Shown: positions 1 through 9,279, counted from the first letter of the stretch. The stretch is 64,000 bases of DNA from JAUILA01 sp964563925 (GCA_964563925.1 CAZLZD010000001.1:1-64000); one strand, 5' to 3'. Translations and numbers: made by a program. The notes: a model not told the origin generated them from the sequence alone.

Positions 1-7
1 AACAATT

Positions 8-550
8 ATGAGTACTGACACATTAATGAAAGACGCTGAAGTATCAAAAGAAAATAAAAAACGCACATGGGCATATAAGAAACTTGGTTATTCTAAAGAA
101 GAAACCAAATCAATCGTGGATGCGTTGAACGCACTGCTGGCAAACTATCACGTGCATTATCAAAAACTAAGAAACTATCACTGGAATGTGAAAGGCGCAG
201 ACTTTTTTGATATTCACGAACAGTTTGAAGCTCAGTATGATCAGGCAAAATTGAATATTGATGACATCGCAGAACGGATTCGTGTTTTCGGTCATCGTCC
301 GATGAGTACACTGGCAGAATATCTGGAGAATTCGGAGATTTCAGAGACCCCGACCGATCACGAAATGACCGGTATGGAAATGGTAGGGGAAATTTTGAAT
401 GATTTTGAAATTCTGCTATCTTACATGGTCGATGCAGCAGACGCAGCCATTGAGGTCGGAGACATAGCGACCGAAGACATGATCAAAGATTTTGTCATGG
501 AACTTGAGAAGACGCACTGGATGTTTACTGCCTTCTCTACTGAAGAATAA
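8..550 (+). CDS. dps: Dps family DNA-binding/ferritin-like protein
   Basis: This 180-residue protein has the four-helix Dps fold signature. The ferroxidase-type residues lie in the stretch NYHVHYQKLRNYHWNVKG around residues 46-63 and in the following FFDIHEQFEAQYD segment, where His and acidic residues bind iron at the dimer interface. Dps proteins form dodecamers that oxidise and store iron with hydrogen peroxide and protect DNA. The length is normal for the family (about 160-180 residues), and the lysine-rich N-terminal 30 residues resemble the DNA-binding tails seen in many Dps proteins. The ATG at 8 lies almost at the window edge, so its promoter is not visible. A hairpin terminator follows the stop directly. 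The next gene is a universal stress protein, which fits a stress-protection pair, although the terminator separates them. The family call is secure; whether this member binds DNA is not shown by the sequence. Confidence 0.95.
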   Translation: MSTDTLMKDAEVSKENKKRTWAYKKLGYSKEETKSIVDALNALLANYHVHYQKLRNYHWNVKGADFFDIHEQFEAQYDQAKLNIDDIAERIRVFGHRPMSTLAEYLENSEISETPTDHEMTGMEMVGEILNDFEILLSYMVDAADAAIEVGDIATEDMIKDFVMELEKTHWMFTAFSTEE

Positions 551-570
551 TATTCCAAGCTAATTTAAAG

Positions 571-599
571 AAGGGATATCGACTGGTATCCCTTTTTTT
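571..599 (+). terminator. Rho-independent terminator after dps
   Basis: An 8-bp stem (AAGGGATA at 571-578 with TATCCCTT at 587-594) closes an 8-nt loop and runs into a seven-T tract (593-599). It begins 20 bases after the dps stop. The start codon of the next gene follows directly at 600, so that gene either starts on read-through or needs a promoter within or before the hairpin. Confidence 0.75.
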
Positions 600-1382
600 A
601 TGGAAATTAATCGAATCATTCTTGTTACGAAATTCAAGGCTTCCTCAGAGCGTGCCATCACGCGGGCACTGATGCTTGCCAGGGAACATAATGCGCATTT
701 TGAAATTCTCAATGTCATTGATATTCCATCTTCCAACGGTAAGTCTGTGGATGACCAGGTTAAGGCGCTCGACAATTCCCTTAAGGAGCTGATGAGCCAT
801 GAAAAAGCGATGCGCCAGATCATAAAAAAAGCTGGTAAGCACCGCTGGACTCCCGAGGCCCATATTACCATGGAAAACCCTAACAAAACCAGGGAGCGTT
901 TACTGAGTATTACGGATAAGGATTTTTTAGTGGTGGGCTTTGGTGATTGGTCGGGGCAGCTCGATCTTTCCCCCTATATTTCACCAAAAACAAAAGTAGA
1001 TCCACCCGCGTGCCCGGTATGGCTCACCCCGTTGAAAGCGCGTAAAAACCTGCGGAAACAAATGCTGTTTGTGGCGGATGATCTCCCTCATGAAGACCAG
1101 TTCAAAAACCTGAAAAGGGTATGTGAGGTGGCACTCAAAAAGAAAATGAGCCTCGACGTGCTCGCCACCACACCAGAAATTCTTTCCTTCTGGGAAAAGT
1201 GGATGAAAAAGCTGGCGATAGAAGGATACACGATAGAATTGTTTGCCGACCCGGAAAAGATGATCAGCGAAATACAATCCAGGAAGCCCGGGGTACTGGG
1301 TACATTGATCCAGTCAGATATTTCAGTGGAAGCACTGAAGCGTATGGATTCATTCAGCCGGGAAGACCTCGTGGTTATTTAA
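600..1382 (+). CDS. Universal stress protein family protein
   Basis: The 260-residue protein begins with the typical USP strand-helix pattern (INRIILVTKFKASSERAITR, then ARE and an ILNVID strand). This is the alpha/beta nucleotide-binding fold of the UspA family. A second, weaker half begins near residue 145 (KQMLFVADD...), as in tandem two-domain USPs of about 270-280 residues common in Bacteroidota. No clear G-2x-G-9x-G(S/T) ATP-binding motif is seen in the second half. The role is presumably in stress survival, but no substrate is inferable. The start codon abuts the dps terminator and there is no good Shine-Dalgarno sequence, which is normal in this phylum. The 3' end overlaps the convergent M23 peptidase gene by 33 bases. 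Confidence 0.75.
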   Translation: MEINRIILVTKFKASSERAITRALMLAREHNAHFEILNVIDIPSSNGKSVDDQVKALDNSLKELMSHEKAMRQIIKKAGKHRWTPEAHITMENPNKTRERLLSITDKDFLVVGFGDWSGQLDLSPYISPKTKVDPPACPVWLTPLKARKNLRKQMLFVADDLPHEDQFKNLKRVCEVALKKKMSLDVLATTPEILSFWEKWMKKLAIEGYTIELFADPEKMISEIQSRKPGVLGTLIQSDISVEALKRMDSFSREDLVVI

Positions 1383-2054
1383 TCCGGCAATTTTAAGTAT
1401 AAGGTTAGGATCAGGGCATAATGCCAGGTAATGCTTCGCCTCCGACGGACGTGCCACCCCGGGGTAGTCTCCCTTTCGGTCTCCCATATCGGCTATCACC
1501 TGAAAATGTAAATGGGGCGGCCAGTGCACATTCTCATTATATTCTCCCAGCCAGCCAATCCTTTCCCCTTTCTTTACGGTTTGCCCCGCTTCCTTGCCTG
1601 CAAGGGATGAACGGCTGAGATGCCCGTAGAGTGTAAAGAAATCAGTTTCCTCCAACGTATGCTGCAGAATAATAGTGGGACCGTAATCACCGTGGTTGTC
1701 ATTGTTTTGTACACTGTGCACCTGTGCATCCAGGGGCGAATAGACCTCCTCGCCGGCATTAGCCCATAAATCAACACCCAGGTGAATGCAACGATCACCT
1801 TCAAACACCTCGCTCCGCTGGTAAATTGCTCTGTGTTCCCCGTACCCGCCGGCACCATACAATGCCTTCTGCGAAGAAATAAAGTCAGAAATAAAGCCGG
1901 TGAAGGCTTCTTCATCGTCGACATCTATGCTGGCGAGGGCCTGATTGCCGGCAGTCAGGTCAATCAGGGCGACCGGATCTGACAGCGGATCAAAACGCAT
2001 GACAGGATGCATGGATTCCGAATGGCGGCGTAATAGTTTTTCCAGGAAATTCAT
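1350..2054 (-). CDS. M23 family peptidase (LytM-type)
   Basis: The protein is a zinc metallopeptidase of the M23/LytM class. The first zinc motif HxxxD lies in RCIHLGVDLWA and the second, HxH, in PHLHFQV, with GHLS between them. These enzymes usually cut peptide crosslinks in peptidoglycan. I choose the internal ATG at 2054 (MNFLEKLLRRH) because the 12 residues gained from 2090 (MVASLFFLDLPP) are not conserved-looking and would butt onto the previous stop. The resulting protein has 234 residues. No signal peptide is visible from this start, so the protein may be cytoplasmic or exported by another route; with the longer start a poor hydrophobic segment would appear. It follows the ECF sigma and small membrane-protein genes on the same strand and converges with the USP gene. 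The substrate is uncertain. Confidence 0.85.
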   Translation of the reverse strand: MNFLEKLLRRHSESMHPVMRFDPLSDPVALIDLTAGNQALASIDVDDEEAFTGFISDFISSQKALYGAGGYGEHRAIYQRSEVFEGDRCIHLGVDLWANAGEEVYSPLDAQVHSVQNNDNHGDYGPTIILQHTLEETDFFTLYGHLSRSSLAGKEAGQTVKKGERIGWLGEYNENVHWPPHLHFQVIADMGDRKGDYPGVARPSEAKHYLALCPDPNLILKIAGLNNHEVFPAE

Positions 2055-2090
2055 GGGCGGTAAATCTAGGAAAAATAGACTTGCCACCAA

Positions 2091-2468
2091 TCAGGAATGC
2101 AGAAATCGTTTCTCAATCAATCGGTACAGGGCGGAAAGAAATAGTCCAAGGGCAAACATTATTATCAGGGAACCAGTCATGTTACTTATCGGAATGGAGA
2201 GTTGATAATAGACCATAATAGCCACTACAGACAATACCAGTATCACTGCCACCAGGGAAACGGTCAGCACCAGGCTGAAAGTGGTGGATTTCGATTCTTT
2301 CTTATCAAGGGCTGCTGTTACCCGATGGGCAAATCCCGCCTCCGGAGAATACGATTCCGCAGAATCCAGCAATTCAAACAGTTGTCTGTAAGAACGGGTA
2401 TCCGGATTTTCAGGAAGCGATTGGCCTTGTCCCTCATCAAGTAACTTTTGAATCAGTTCGTCATTCAT
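2091..2468 (-). CDS. Small membrane protein, possible anti-sigma factor
   Basis: The 125-residue protein has a soluble N-terminal half of about 60 residues (DEGQGQSLPENPDTRSYRQL...) and two transmembrane segments, about residues 62-87 and 96-114. Its start overlaps the end of the ECF sigma-factor gene by 8 bases (2461-2468), so the two are probably co-translated. Position and topology (cytoplasmic N-terminus, then membrane) fit an anti-sigma factor, but I see no ZAS zinc motif (HxxxCxxC) and no named domain. The function is therefore inferred only from context. Confidence 0.6.
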   Translation of the reverse strand: MNDELIQKLLDEGQGQSLPENPDTRSYRQLFELLDSAESYSPEAGFAHRVTAALDKKESKSTTFSLVLTVSLVAVILVLSVVAIMVYYQLSIPISNMTGSLIIMFALGLFLSALYRLIEKRFLHS

Positions 2469-3021
2469 GGCGTGATATAAAGTTTTTCTTTTCCAGTAAT
2501 TCTTTTAGCAGCTTACGGCCGCGAAACAAGTTTGACTTGACAGTGCCCGGTGAAAGCCCGGTAATCTCACACATCTCCTCATAGGAATGTTCTTCCAGGT
2601 GAAACAGGGTAATGGCCACCCGGTATGGTAATGGCAGCCGGCTTATTGCCTCTTCCAGCGATTTACGTAATTCACGTTGCTCAAGGTCGGCCAGACCGGA
2701 AGGGGCTACCGCTATATCCCGTGCATCCGACAAAGACACTGTTTCATTTTTTCGCCTCTCAATAAAGTTAAGGCTTGTACGGTACGCAATGGTCACCATC
2801 CAGGTGGATAACTTTGAATCTCCCCGGAACGTGTCCAGTTTATCGTGAATCTTGAGGAAAACATCCTGACAAACCTCTTCCCGATCCTCCTCAGTGGTTA
2901 CAATTCGGCCTACCACATGCCCGATCAGACGCTCATAGCGCTTAATCAGCCAGCGGAAGGCTTGTCGGTCCCCCGCCAGTATCTTCTCAATCAGCGAATG
3001 ATCATCCGTCATTTGTTTCAT
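2461..3021 (-). CDS. ECF RNA polymerase sigma factor (sigma-70 family)
   Basis: This protein of about 186 residues has the two conserved ECF regions. Region 2 contains GDRQAFRWLIKRYERLIG, then EEVCQDVFLKIHDKL and STWMVTIAYRTSLNFIERR. Region 4 contains RLPLPYRVAITLFHLEEHSYEEMCEITGLSPG followed by TVKSNLFRGRKLLKELL, a helix-turn-helix that reads the -35 element. ECF sigma factors direct RNA polymerase to small regulons, often for envelope stress. The open frame extends to 3051, but ATG at 3021 (MKQMTDDHS) or 3012 starts the conserved part more naturally. The downstream overlapping gene encodes a small two-helix membrane protein that could be its anti-sigma factor. The divergent genes from 3130 encode membrane proteins that might be in the regulon, which is inference. 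Confidence 0.92.
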   Translation of the reverse strand: MKQMTDDHSLIEKILAGDRQAFRWLIKRYERLIGHVVGRIVTTEEDREEVCQDVFLKIHDKLDTFRGDSKLSTWMVTIAYRTSLNFIERRKNETVSLSDARDIAVAPSGLADLEQRELRKSLEEAISRLPLPYRVAITLFHLEEHSYEEMCEITGLSPGTVKSNLFRGRKLLKELLEKKNFISRHE

Positions 3022-3129
3022 GTGACAGGAACTCCTGTGGAAAGGTTGCAAATTTTTTCTTCATCTTTTTGAAACCTTCGGAAAATTTTTCCTGTCAAAC
3101 GGGGAAACAACAACAAAAACTTCAATAAC

Positions 3130-3468
3130 ATGCAAAATGTATTAATGCCAATCGCCATTTTGGGAACATTAAGTCTCGGATTGATTTATTTCGCCCGCAC
3201 CATCACCAGCTACATCATTCGCAAGAAGATGATCGATAAGGGCTATGTGGATAAAGAAAGTATTGCCATCCTGTCAGAGACCAGAAGTTCGGCCGGTCCC
3301 TTAACAACCCTCAAATGGGCTCTGGTCGTTTTCTTTGGCGGCTTAGCCCTGGTTCTGCTTGAGTTTATTCCATATGAGCATGATTCACCGCTTCCTTATG
3401 GTCTGTTTGCCCTTAGCATTTCCCTGGGCCTGTTGATTCATTATTTCATCGCCCGACAGGCTAAGTAA
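3130..3468 (+). CDS. DUF6249-like small membrane protein
   Basis: The 112-residue protein has three hydrophobic segments: about residues 4-24, 62-80 and 88-107. The first two are joined by a charged loop (RKKMIDKGYVDKESIA) of the type seen in the DUF6249 family of Bacteroidota, often encoded next to ECF sigma factors. Its biochemical role is unknown. It lies 2 bases upstream of the permease gene and is probably co-transcribed with it, divergently from the sigma-factor gene. The family assignment is from recognition of the pattern only. Confidence 0.6.
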   Translation: MQNVLMPIAILGTLSLGLIYFARTITSYIIRKKMIDKGYVDKESIAILSETRSSAGPLTTLKWALVVFFGGLALVLLEFIPYEHDSPLPYGLFALSISLGLLIHYFIARQAK

Positions 3469-3470
3469 TT

Positions 3471-5867
3471 ATGTTACGGAATTACTTCGTGGCGGCGCTC
3501 CGGAATATGCGTCGCTACAAAACATTCACGCTGATAAATATCACCGGCCTTGCCCTTGGGATGGCCATATGCATGGTAATCATCATGTCGGTGGCCTACC
3601 AGATGAAGTCAGACCGGTTCAATCCTGAGAAGGAGAATATCTATCGCATCATTACCAAACGTCTGGATCCATCCGGACCCTACCTTGGTCATGCAACCAG
3701 CTCTTTGCGCCTGGCTGAAACACTCGGCGAACATTCCGGGGTAAAACGCGCAGTAAGGATACGGCGTGGTTTTGGCCGTCACTGGATGGGCATTCAGGAA
3801 CAACAGCATATTCCGGTATCAGGATTATACGCCGATCCTGAAATTCTGGATCTTTTTGCCTATCCCCTGGTCAAAGGTGACGTCACAACTGCATTGACTG
3901 AGCCCTTTACGGTTGTATTGACCACCAAGTCGGCAGAGAAATTATTCGGTGATACGGATGTCCTGGGAAAAGTCCTCGATATGGATGAGCTCGGAGAATA
4001 TACCGTAACCGGTATTTTGGATATGGACCAGATTTCCACCCACCTGGAGTTTGAAGCGATAGCTTCAATGAGCAGTGCCATCGCTCTGGAAGGGTCTGGT
4101 GTCATTCCGGTGGTACTGGACAAGTGGGAAGATACAACCAGTGGCTGGGTCTATTTCGAACTGACCGATACGAAGGCCCTGCCTGGGGTTATGGCTCACA
4201 TGAAAGAGGCCGCCGATCCCAATATGCCCTCCGATTCCGGAATGGAATTCACGAGCCAGGCGTTGCTTGATATCAAACCAGGCCCGCTGATGGGGAATGA
4301 GATAGGCCCTTTTATGCCATGGATCATCGTTTATATCCTGGGTGCACTCGGTTTAATCATTATGGTCAGCTCCTGCTTCAACTATGTGAACCTGAGTGTG
4401 GCGCGTGCAATGAGCCGGTCCCGTGAAGTGGGCATCAGGAAGGTCAATGGCGCCGGGAAACGTCAGATTATTTTTCAATTCCTGGTAGAATCGATGCTAC
4501 TGTCTTTCTTTGCATTAGGTATGGCGACGCTTATGTTATTCTATTTTGAACCTGCTTTTGAGCGATTGAATTTTGCCCGCATTCTTCAATGGAAACTCAG
4601 TCATGAACCTGAAGCATGGTTGGTTATAATTGCTTTTACCCTTGTGACCGGTGCCGTGGCAGGTTTGTTCCCCAGCCTCGTGATGTCTGGTTTTCAACCG
4701 TTGAATGTCCTTAAGGGTATCAAAAACCTCAAGCTGTTTTCTCATGTCGGGATGCGCAAATTCCTGATTGTCGTCCAATTTACCTTGTCCCTGTTTTTTA
4801 TCATAAGTATCCTGATTTTTTACAATCAGTTCACCATGATGACGAAAGCACCAACCGGCTTCAATGCAGAGGAGGTTATTATTGCACCCTATGACGAGGA
4901 ATCCTTTGATGTTATTCGTAATACCCTGCAAGCCCAGTCGTGGGTGGAAAGTGTAACCAGGTCTTCCCATTTACCGGCAACAGGATTTGTGCATTCAGAC
5001 GGACTGGCCAGGACTATAGCAGAGGCACAGGAAAATGGCATGACTTATTATTCCGTGGATGCCAGCTACCTGGAGAATATGAATATTTCCCTGGTGGAAG
5101 GCAGAATGATCAGGAACCGGCAGAAGGATGAACCCGAAAGTGAAGTCGTGCTGAACGAGGAAGCAATACGCCAGCTTGGCTTTGAGTCGCCGCAGGAAGC
5201 GATCGGAGAGATGCTCTTTACCCGGGATTCGGCCGAAGTAGCTATTGTGGGGGTAATCAGCGATTATCACCATGATGCGTTAATGATGGATATTGCACCT
5301 CTGGCACTCAGGATGGTCCCGGATATGTACACCTGGGTACAGGTACAGGTTTCAAAAGGCCAGGTTGAAATGGCTACCGAATCAATAACGGAGATATGGA
5401 AAGCCCATCATCCTGAAAAAGCCACTGTGATCCAGCCTCTGAAAGCAAAAGTCGACGAGTTTTATGACCTGCTTTTTGGTGACCTGGTGAGTATCCTTGT
5501 CTTATTCGCCATACTTGCCACGTTCATATCCTGCCTTGGTCTCCTCGGTATTGCGATCTACACGACCGAACTCAGAATGAAGGAGGTGAGTATCCGGAAA
5601 GTGATGGGTGCAGGTGACCGAAACCTGGTGCTTACCTTGTCCTGGGGATTCGTAAAACTTGTCCTGATCGCGACCCTCATTGCCATCCCGTTATCGTACT
5701 TTGCCAACCAGATGTGGCTGGAAATGATGGCTACGCGTATCAGCATGAGTCCGTGGTTTTTCCTTGCAGGGACGTTACTGCTCCTTGCTACGGCGTTGTT
5801 TACCATTGGCTCGCAAACCCTGAGGTCACTTAGGGTCAATCCTGCCGAATTGTTAAGGAATGAATAA
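3471..5867 (+). CDS. FtsX/MacB-type ABC transporter permease
   Basis: The 798-residue protein has the duplicated layout of the large Bacteroidota permeases. A transmembrane helix near residues 20-45 (MLRNYFVAALRNMRRYKTFT, then NITGLALGMAICMVI) leads to a periplasmic MacB core domain. A three-helix FtsX domain follows near 285-420 with the motif SRSREVGIRKVNGAGKRQI. After a second core domain comes another FtsX domain near 675-798 with TTELRMKEVSIRKVMGAGDR. Proteins of this class do not form pores; with an ATPase they couple ATP hydrolysis to mechanical work on the periplasmic side. No ATPase gene is adjacent, so the partner must lie elsewhere. It follows the DUF6249-like gene by 2 bases. The substrate is unknown. 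Confidence 0.93.
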   Translation: MLRNYFVAALRNMRRYKTFTLINITGLALGMAICMVIIMSVAYQMKSDRFNPEKENIYRIITKRLDPSGPYLGHATSSLRLAETLGEHSGVKRAVRIRRGFGRHWMGIQEQQHIPVSGLYADPEILDLFAYPLVKGDVTTALTEPFTVVLTTKSAEKLFGDTDVLGKVLDMDELGEYTVTGILDMDQISTHLEFEAIASMSSAIALEGSGVIPVVLDKWEDTTSGWVYFELTDTKALPGVMAHMKEAADPNMPSDSGMEFTSQALLDIKPGPLMGNEIGPFMPWIIVYILGALGLIIMVSSCFNYVNLSVARAMSRSREVGIRKVNGAGKRQIIFQFLVESMLLSFFALGMATLMLFYFEPAFERLNFARILQWKLSHEPEAWLVIIAFTLVTGAVAGLFPSLVMSGFQPLNVLKGIKNLKLFSHVGMRKFLIVVQFTLSLFFIISILIFYNQFTMMTKAPTGFNAEEVIIAPYDEESFDVIRNTLQAQSWVESVTRSSHLPATGFVHSDGLARTIAEAQENGMTYYSVDASYLENMNISLVEGRMIRNRQKDEPESEVVLNEEAIRQLGFESPQEAIGEMLFTRDSAEVAIVGVISDYHHDALMMDIAPLALRMVPDMYTWVQVQVSKGQVEMATESITEIWKAHHPEKATVIQPLKAKVDEFYDLLFGDLVSILVLFAILATFISCLGLLGIAIYTTELRMKEVSIRKVMGAGDRNLVLTLSWGFVKLVLIATLIAIPLSYFANQMWLEMMATRISMSPWFFLAGTLLLLATALFTIGSQTLRSLRVNPAELLRNE

Positions 5868-5868
5868 T

Positions 5869-6882
5869 TCAGGGTGATCCGTAATATTTACGGATCACCT
5901 CAATGGCTGGTTTGCCCTGTGGAGAATAGGCCTTGTCCATAAAGCCCTCACGGTTCGGAATGGACAAGTGCCATTTCCACAGGAAACCACCTGCCATCCA
6001 GGGTTCCTGCCAGATTCCTGAATATAAGGCTTCATAACCATTGACCTGTCCCTGGGAATTGTTCCTGAGGTCTTCCAGACTATGCTTCCAGTGTCCGTCG
6101 GCGGTGTATTCTGTGCTCCTGTACCCATATTCCGTGAAGAGGACCTGCTTTCCATACCGGTCACTCAGTTTTTTTAGGGATGCGGCGGGGCCGCGCCATG
6201 CCTTACGCAATTCCTCTACTTCGGGAACAGCAGACCCTGAAAGAGGGAAGTAGGCATCGATTCCAATATAATCGAGGTCTGACCAGAAGCGGATATTTTC
6301 AAAGTTGTCCCAATTGGCGGCATAGGTTAGTTTACCAGGGTAAACCTTTTTTACTTCCCGGATAAGTTTTTTCCAGAATTGGGGGCGTTGCCTGACTGCC
6401 AGCCTGAATTCCGTGCCGATACAGAAAAGTTCGGCGCCGGATTCGCCGGCGATCCTGGCGTAGTTCATAATATATTTCAGATAATTTTCCTCCCATGTCT
6501 CCCAGGCTTCCTCGCTATCGAGGGTATATTCTCCGGGCCAGCCCTGTTCGCGCACCCAGACATGCGGTTTGATCATAACCTTTAGTCCAAGGGCATGCGC
6601 AGCCTTCACAGCTTCACGTGTGCCTTCCGAACGCTCTCCCCACCACTGTCTCTGGTGGTCAAAGGTTACACCGGGTTCGCCTGGCCGCGAAAAGGCAAAC
6701 GGAATGATGGCTACCCACCGCACACCGGTACCAGGCAGTTCTGAAAAGGTGGCAAAATCAGTTGAATCACGCGGTGCCACAAGGGAGACCCCGTGAAATT
6801 TGCCATTCGGATTTTCCGGTGTGGCTTTCAGGCCGATTACGACAAGGAAACCCATGATCAAGATAACGATGATCCTGTCCAT
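5869..6882 (-). CDS. GH113-like glycoside hydrolase
   Basis: The 337-residue protein has an N-terminal hydrophobic signal or anchor (residues 1-20) and a TIM-barrel similar to GH113 (clan GH-A) enzymes. Visible barrel motifs include VMIKPHVWV (strand with His), ELFCIGTEF, where the Glu is the likely acid/base, DYIGIDAYFP, and VLFTEYGYRS, where the Glu is the likely nucleophile. The known characterised members are beta-1,4-mannanases, but the family is broad in Bacteroidota and a specific substrate cannot be read here. The start MDRIIVILIMGF gives a plausible export signal. It lies 13 bases after the RND exporter gene on the same strand, so the two may be co-transcribed, and is convergent with the permease gene with 1 base between the stops. 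Confidence 0.8.
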   Translation of the reverse strand: MDRIIVILIMGFLVVIGLKATPENPNGKFHGVSLVAPRDSTDFATFSELPGTGVRWVAIIPFAFSRPGEPGVTFDHQRQWWGERSEGTREAVKAAHALGLKVMIKPHVWVREQGWPGEYTLDSEEAWETWEENYLKYIMNYARIAGESGAELFCIGTEFRLAVRQRPQFWKKLIREVKKVYPGKLTYAANWDNFENIRFWSDLDYIGIDAYFPLSGSAVPEVEELRKAWRGPAASLKKLSDRYGKQVLFTEYGYRSTEYTADGHWKHSLEDLRNNSQGQVNGYEALYSGIWQEPWMAGGFLWKWHLSIPNREGFMDKAYSPQGKPAIEVIRKYYGSP

Positions 6883-6895
6883 GGACTGAAAATAA

Positions 6896-9163
6896 CTAAT
6901 TTAAGGCTCTCTTTCCCTTCTTCCGGGGAAAAAAGAGAAGAATGAGTACAGGCAGGAGGGTAAGGTCAATGAGAAGGGCCAGGACCAGGGTGAGACTGAT
7001 CAGCAGGCCCGTATAAAACGTTCCTCCAAAACTGGAAAGCAGCAACGTCAGGAAACCGCCTGAAAGAATAATACTGGTTACGATGATCGCCTTTCCCGTC
7101 GAAAGATAGGTTCTTTTCAGCGCGTAAAGCAGGGAAGAACCTTTGTTTAGTTCGATTTTCAGTTTACTGATAAAGTGGATGGTGTCATCCACCGCAATAC
7201 CGAACGCAATTGTAAAGACAATGGAGGTGGACAGCTTCAGGGTTATTCCCGTCACCCCCATTATGGCGGCCACTACCAGGAGTGGAATCACATTAGGGAT
7301 AAGGGTAATCAGGATCATTCGCAGCGACCGAAACAGCAGTCCGGCAATGATCGCCACCACCCCGAAAGCTATGCCCAGGCCACTGAACATATTCCGGGCA
7401 AGGTATTCATTGTTTTTGTCAATAAGGTTTGAGGTACCGGTGACAGTGAAATCAACCAGATCTTCATTGATATTTGCCTTTATAAATTTCCTGAGACTGT
7501 CGGTGCGCTCCAGGGAGACGGCACTTCCGATATCTTCCACCCGCCCGGTGATCCTTCCGGTACGCTGGTCGCTGCTGATAAAATCACCAGACCCTTCAGA
7601 CCGCAGGATCCGAGGCAGGTACCTTTCGACACGCCGCCATTCGGCCTGCGTTTGAGGGAGAATAAACGCGTCGGCAGCACCTCCGCGTGATGCCTGGTTA
7701 AGGGCCTTAACCACCGTGGCCGGACTGGCAATATTGCCTGCCTCATAGGTGGATTCCAGGTATGCGGTCACTTTTTCCATTTCACGCAGGACCTCTTCGT
7801 CAAAAAGGCTGCTTTCCTCAGACACGCGTGCGGTCATTTCAAAGGGCCTGGACCCGCCAAAATGCTGGTCGAAAAAGGTAAAGTCTTGTTTCAGGGGGTG
7901 GTCGCGGGGCAGGTCTTCAATCAGGTACGTGTTTATATGGATTTGCTGAATGCCCAGGAACGAAAGGACCACCAGCGCCAGTGAGAACCATACAATGGAC
8001 TTTGCATTTCGTAAAACATGAATATAGCCTCCGCTCAGGACACCAAACCAACCCGACCGGTGGATGAGTTTCCGTGATATCGCAGGCGGTTTCATTAGGC
8101 TCAGACTCGCAGGAATAAGGGAAAAGGCGACCACAAAGGCAATAAATACACCAATGCCTGTATAGATGCCAAATTCCCGGATAGGCCGGATGCTTGCTGT
8201 AAGGAGGGTAAAAAATCCGACGGCCGTGGTGAGGGACGTCAGAAAAGTAGCCAAACCGACCTCACGAAACGTAATGCGTATGGCGGCAATCTTAGATTGC
8301 CCGGCGCGAAGTTGTTCGATATACTTGGTCATGATATGTACCACATCTGACATACCCACGACAAACATTATGGTAGGCAACAGGACCATGAGTATATCCA
8401 GGGGTTTACCCGCCAGGGCCATGATTCCCAGGATCCATACTGCCCCTAACAGCACCACGACAAGGGGCAGTATAACAAGAATGACTGAGCGGTAGGCGAA
8501 AGCGAGAAATGCCACGATCAGCACCAGTGAGGCACTCAGAAACAGGATGAGTTCCTGCTGCATGGTGGTTACGAAGACCCGCTGTGCATGGAGCTTTCCG
8601 GCTATATGCCAGGAGGTATCCGGTATGGTCCTGAGGATGCCCTGAAGGGTGTCGAGAAGAGTCGCCGCCTGTGTTTCGGTATTAAGCGGACTGTGGCGCA
8701 ATAAAACCGCCGTTGATTTACCGTCATCACTCACCAAATTGCCACGCAGGATTTTGGATTGCATGATCCTTGAGCTGTCGGAACGCAACCGTTCAGGCTC
8801 CTCAGGGTGAACGACCGGCAGGGTCAGCAATCCTGTCGGCGATATGACCGGCTGCTCAAAGGTACTGAGGGACTGGACGGAAGTTACAACCTGCAGCCGG
8901 GAAAGCTTGCGGGTAAGTGAGTCAAGTTCGGTAAGAAAGGGAGTATTGAATATTCCCTGGTCAGGGGTAAGGCCGATGAGGAGGTAATTGTTGTCTTCAC
9001 CAAATTCACTTCGGAATTCCTGATAAAAGGCCAGTTCCGGGTCATCAATCGGAAAGAAATCTTCAAATACGTAATTGAAACGAAGATCAGGGAGTTGAAA
9101 CGCAAAGAATACTGACAGCACAACGAGCAAAATAATTACTCTTAGTGCATTGGATTGGGTCAT
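6896..9163 (-). CDS. RND superfamily (MMPL/HAE3-type) exporter
   Basis: The 755-residue protein has twelve predicted transmembrane segments in two halves, each preceded by a large extracytoplasmic loop. The conserved RND/MMPL core appears twice: MFVVGMSDVVHIMTKYIEQL near residues 265-285, and IAFGIAVDDTIHFISKLK near 650-670, where the charged Asp residues sit in the proton relay helix. The length matches the HAE3/MmpL-like group, which exports lipids, hopanoids or hydrophobic compounds using the proton gradient. No membrane-fusion or outer-membrane partner is adjacent. The downstream neighbour, 13 bases away, is the GH113-like hydrolase. The substrate is unknown. Confidence 0.9.
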   Translation of the reverse strand: MTQSNALRVIILLVVLSVFFAFQLPDLRFNYVFEDFFPIDDPELAFYQEFRSEFGEDNNYLLIGLTPDQGIFNTPFLTELDSLTRKLSRLQVVTSVQSLSTFEQPVISPTGLLTLPVVHPEEPERLRSDSSRIMQSKILRGNLVSDDGKSTAVLLRHSPLNTETQAATLLDTLQGILRTIPDTSWHIAGKLHAQRVFVTTMQQELILFLSASLVLIVAFLAFAYRSVILVILPLVVVLLGAVWILGIMALAGKPLDILMVLLPTIMFVVGMSDVVHIMTKYIEQLRAGQSKIAAIRITFREVGLATFLTSLTTAVGFFTLLTASIRPIREFGIYTGIGVFIAFVVAFSLIPASLSLMKPPAISRKLIHRSGWFGVLSGGYIHVLRNAKSIVWFSLALVVLSFLGIQQIHINTYLIEDLPRDHPLKQDFTFFDQHFGGSRPFEMTARVSEESSLFDEEVLREMEKVTAYLESTYEAGNIASPATVVKALNQASRGGAADAFILPQTQAEWRRVERYLPRILRSEGSGDFISSDQRTGRITGRVEDIGSAVSLERTDSLRKFIKANINEDLVDFTVTGTSNLIDKNNEYLARNMFSGLGIAFGVVAIIAGLLFRSLRMILITLIPNVIPLLVVAAIMGVTGITLKLSTSIVFTIAFGIAVDDTIHFISKLKIELNKGSSLLYALKRTYLSTGKAIIVTSIILSGGFLTLLLSSFGGTFYTGLLISLTLVLALLIDLTLLPVLILLFFPRKKGKRALN

Positions 9164-9247
9164 GCTGCGAATTTAAGAATATAACAGGAAAGGAGAGGCA
9201 AGGTTTGATGGCTCCCGGGTTGAGGGGATAATTTTTTGGCGCCCGGG

Positions 9248-9279
9248 TTGCCGCGGAAACCGCTGATTGCCTAACTTAG
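9248..9279 (+). promoter_or_regulatory. Candidate promoter of thyA
   Basis: TTG at 9248-9250 and TAACTTAG at 9272-9279 are 21 bases apart. This matches the Bacteroidota housekeeping promoter (TTG, 19-21 bases, TAnnTTTG) except for one base in the -7 box. Transcription would start about 10 bases before the thyA ATG at 9298, giving a very short leader. Confidence 0.5.

Noticed and set aside
7143..7655. Open frame of 170 codons on the plus strand
   Set aside because: It is antisense to the RND exporter gene and has an unnatural composition (many Arg, Ser and Ile) without any motif.
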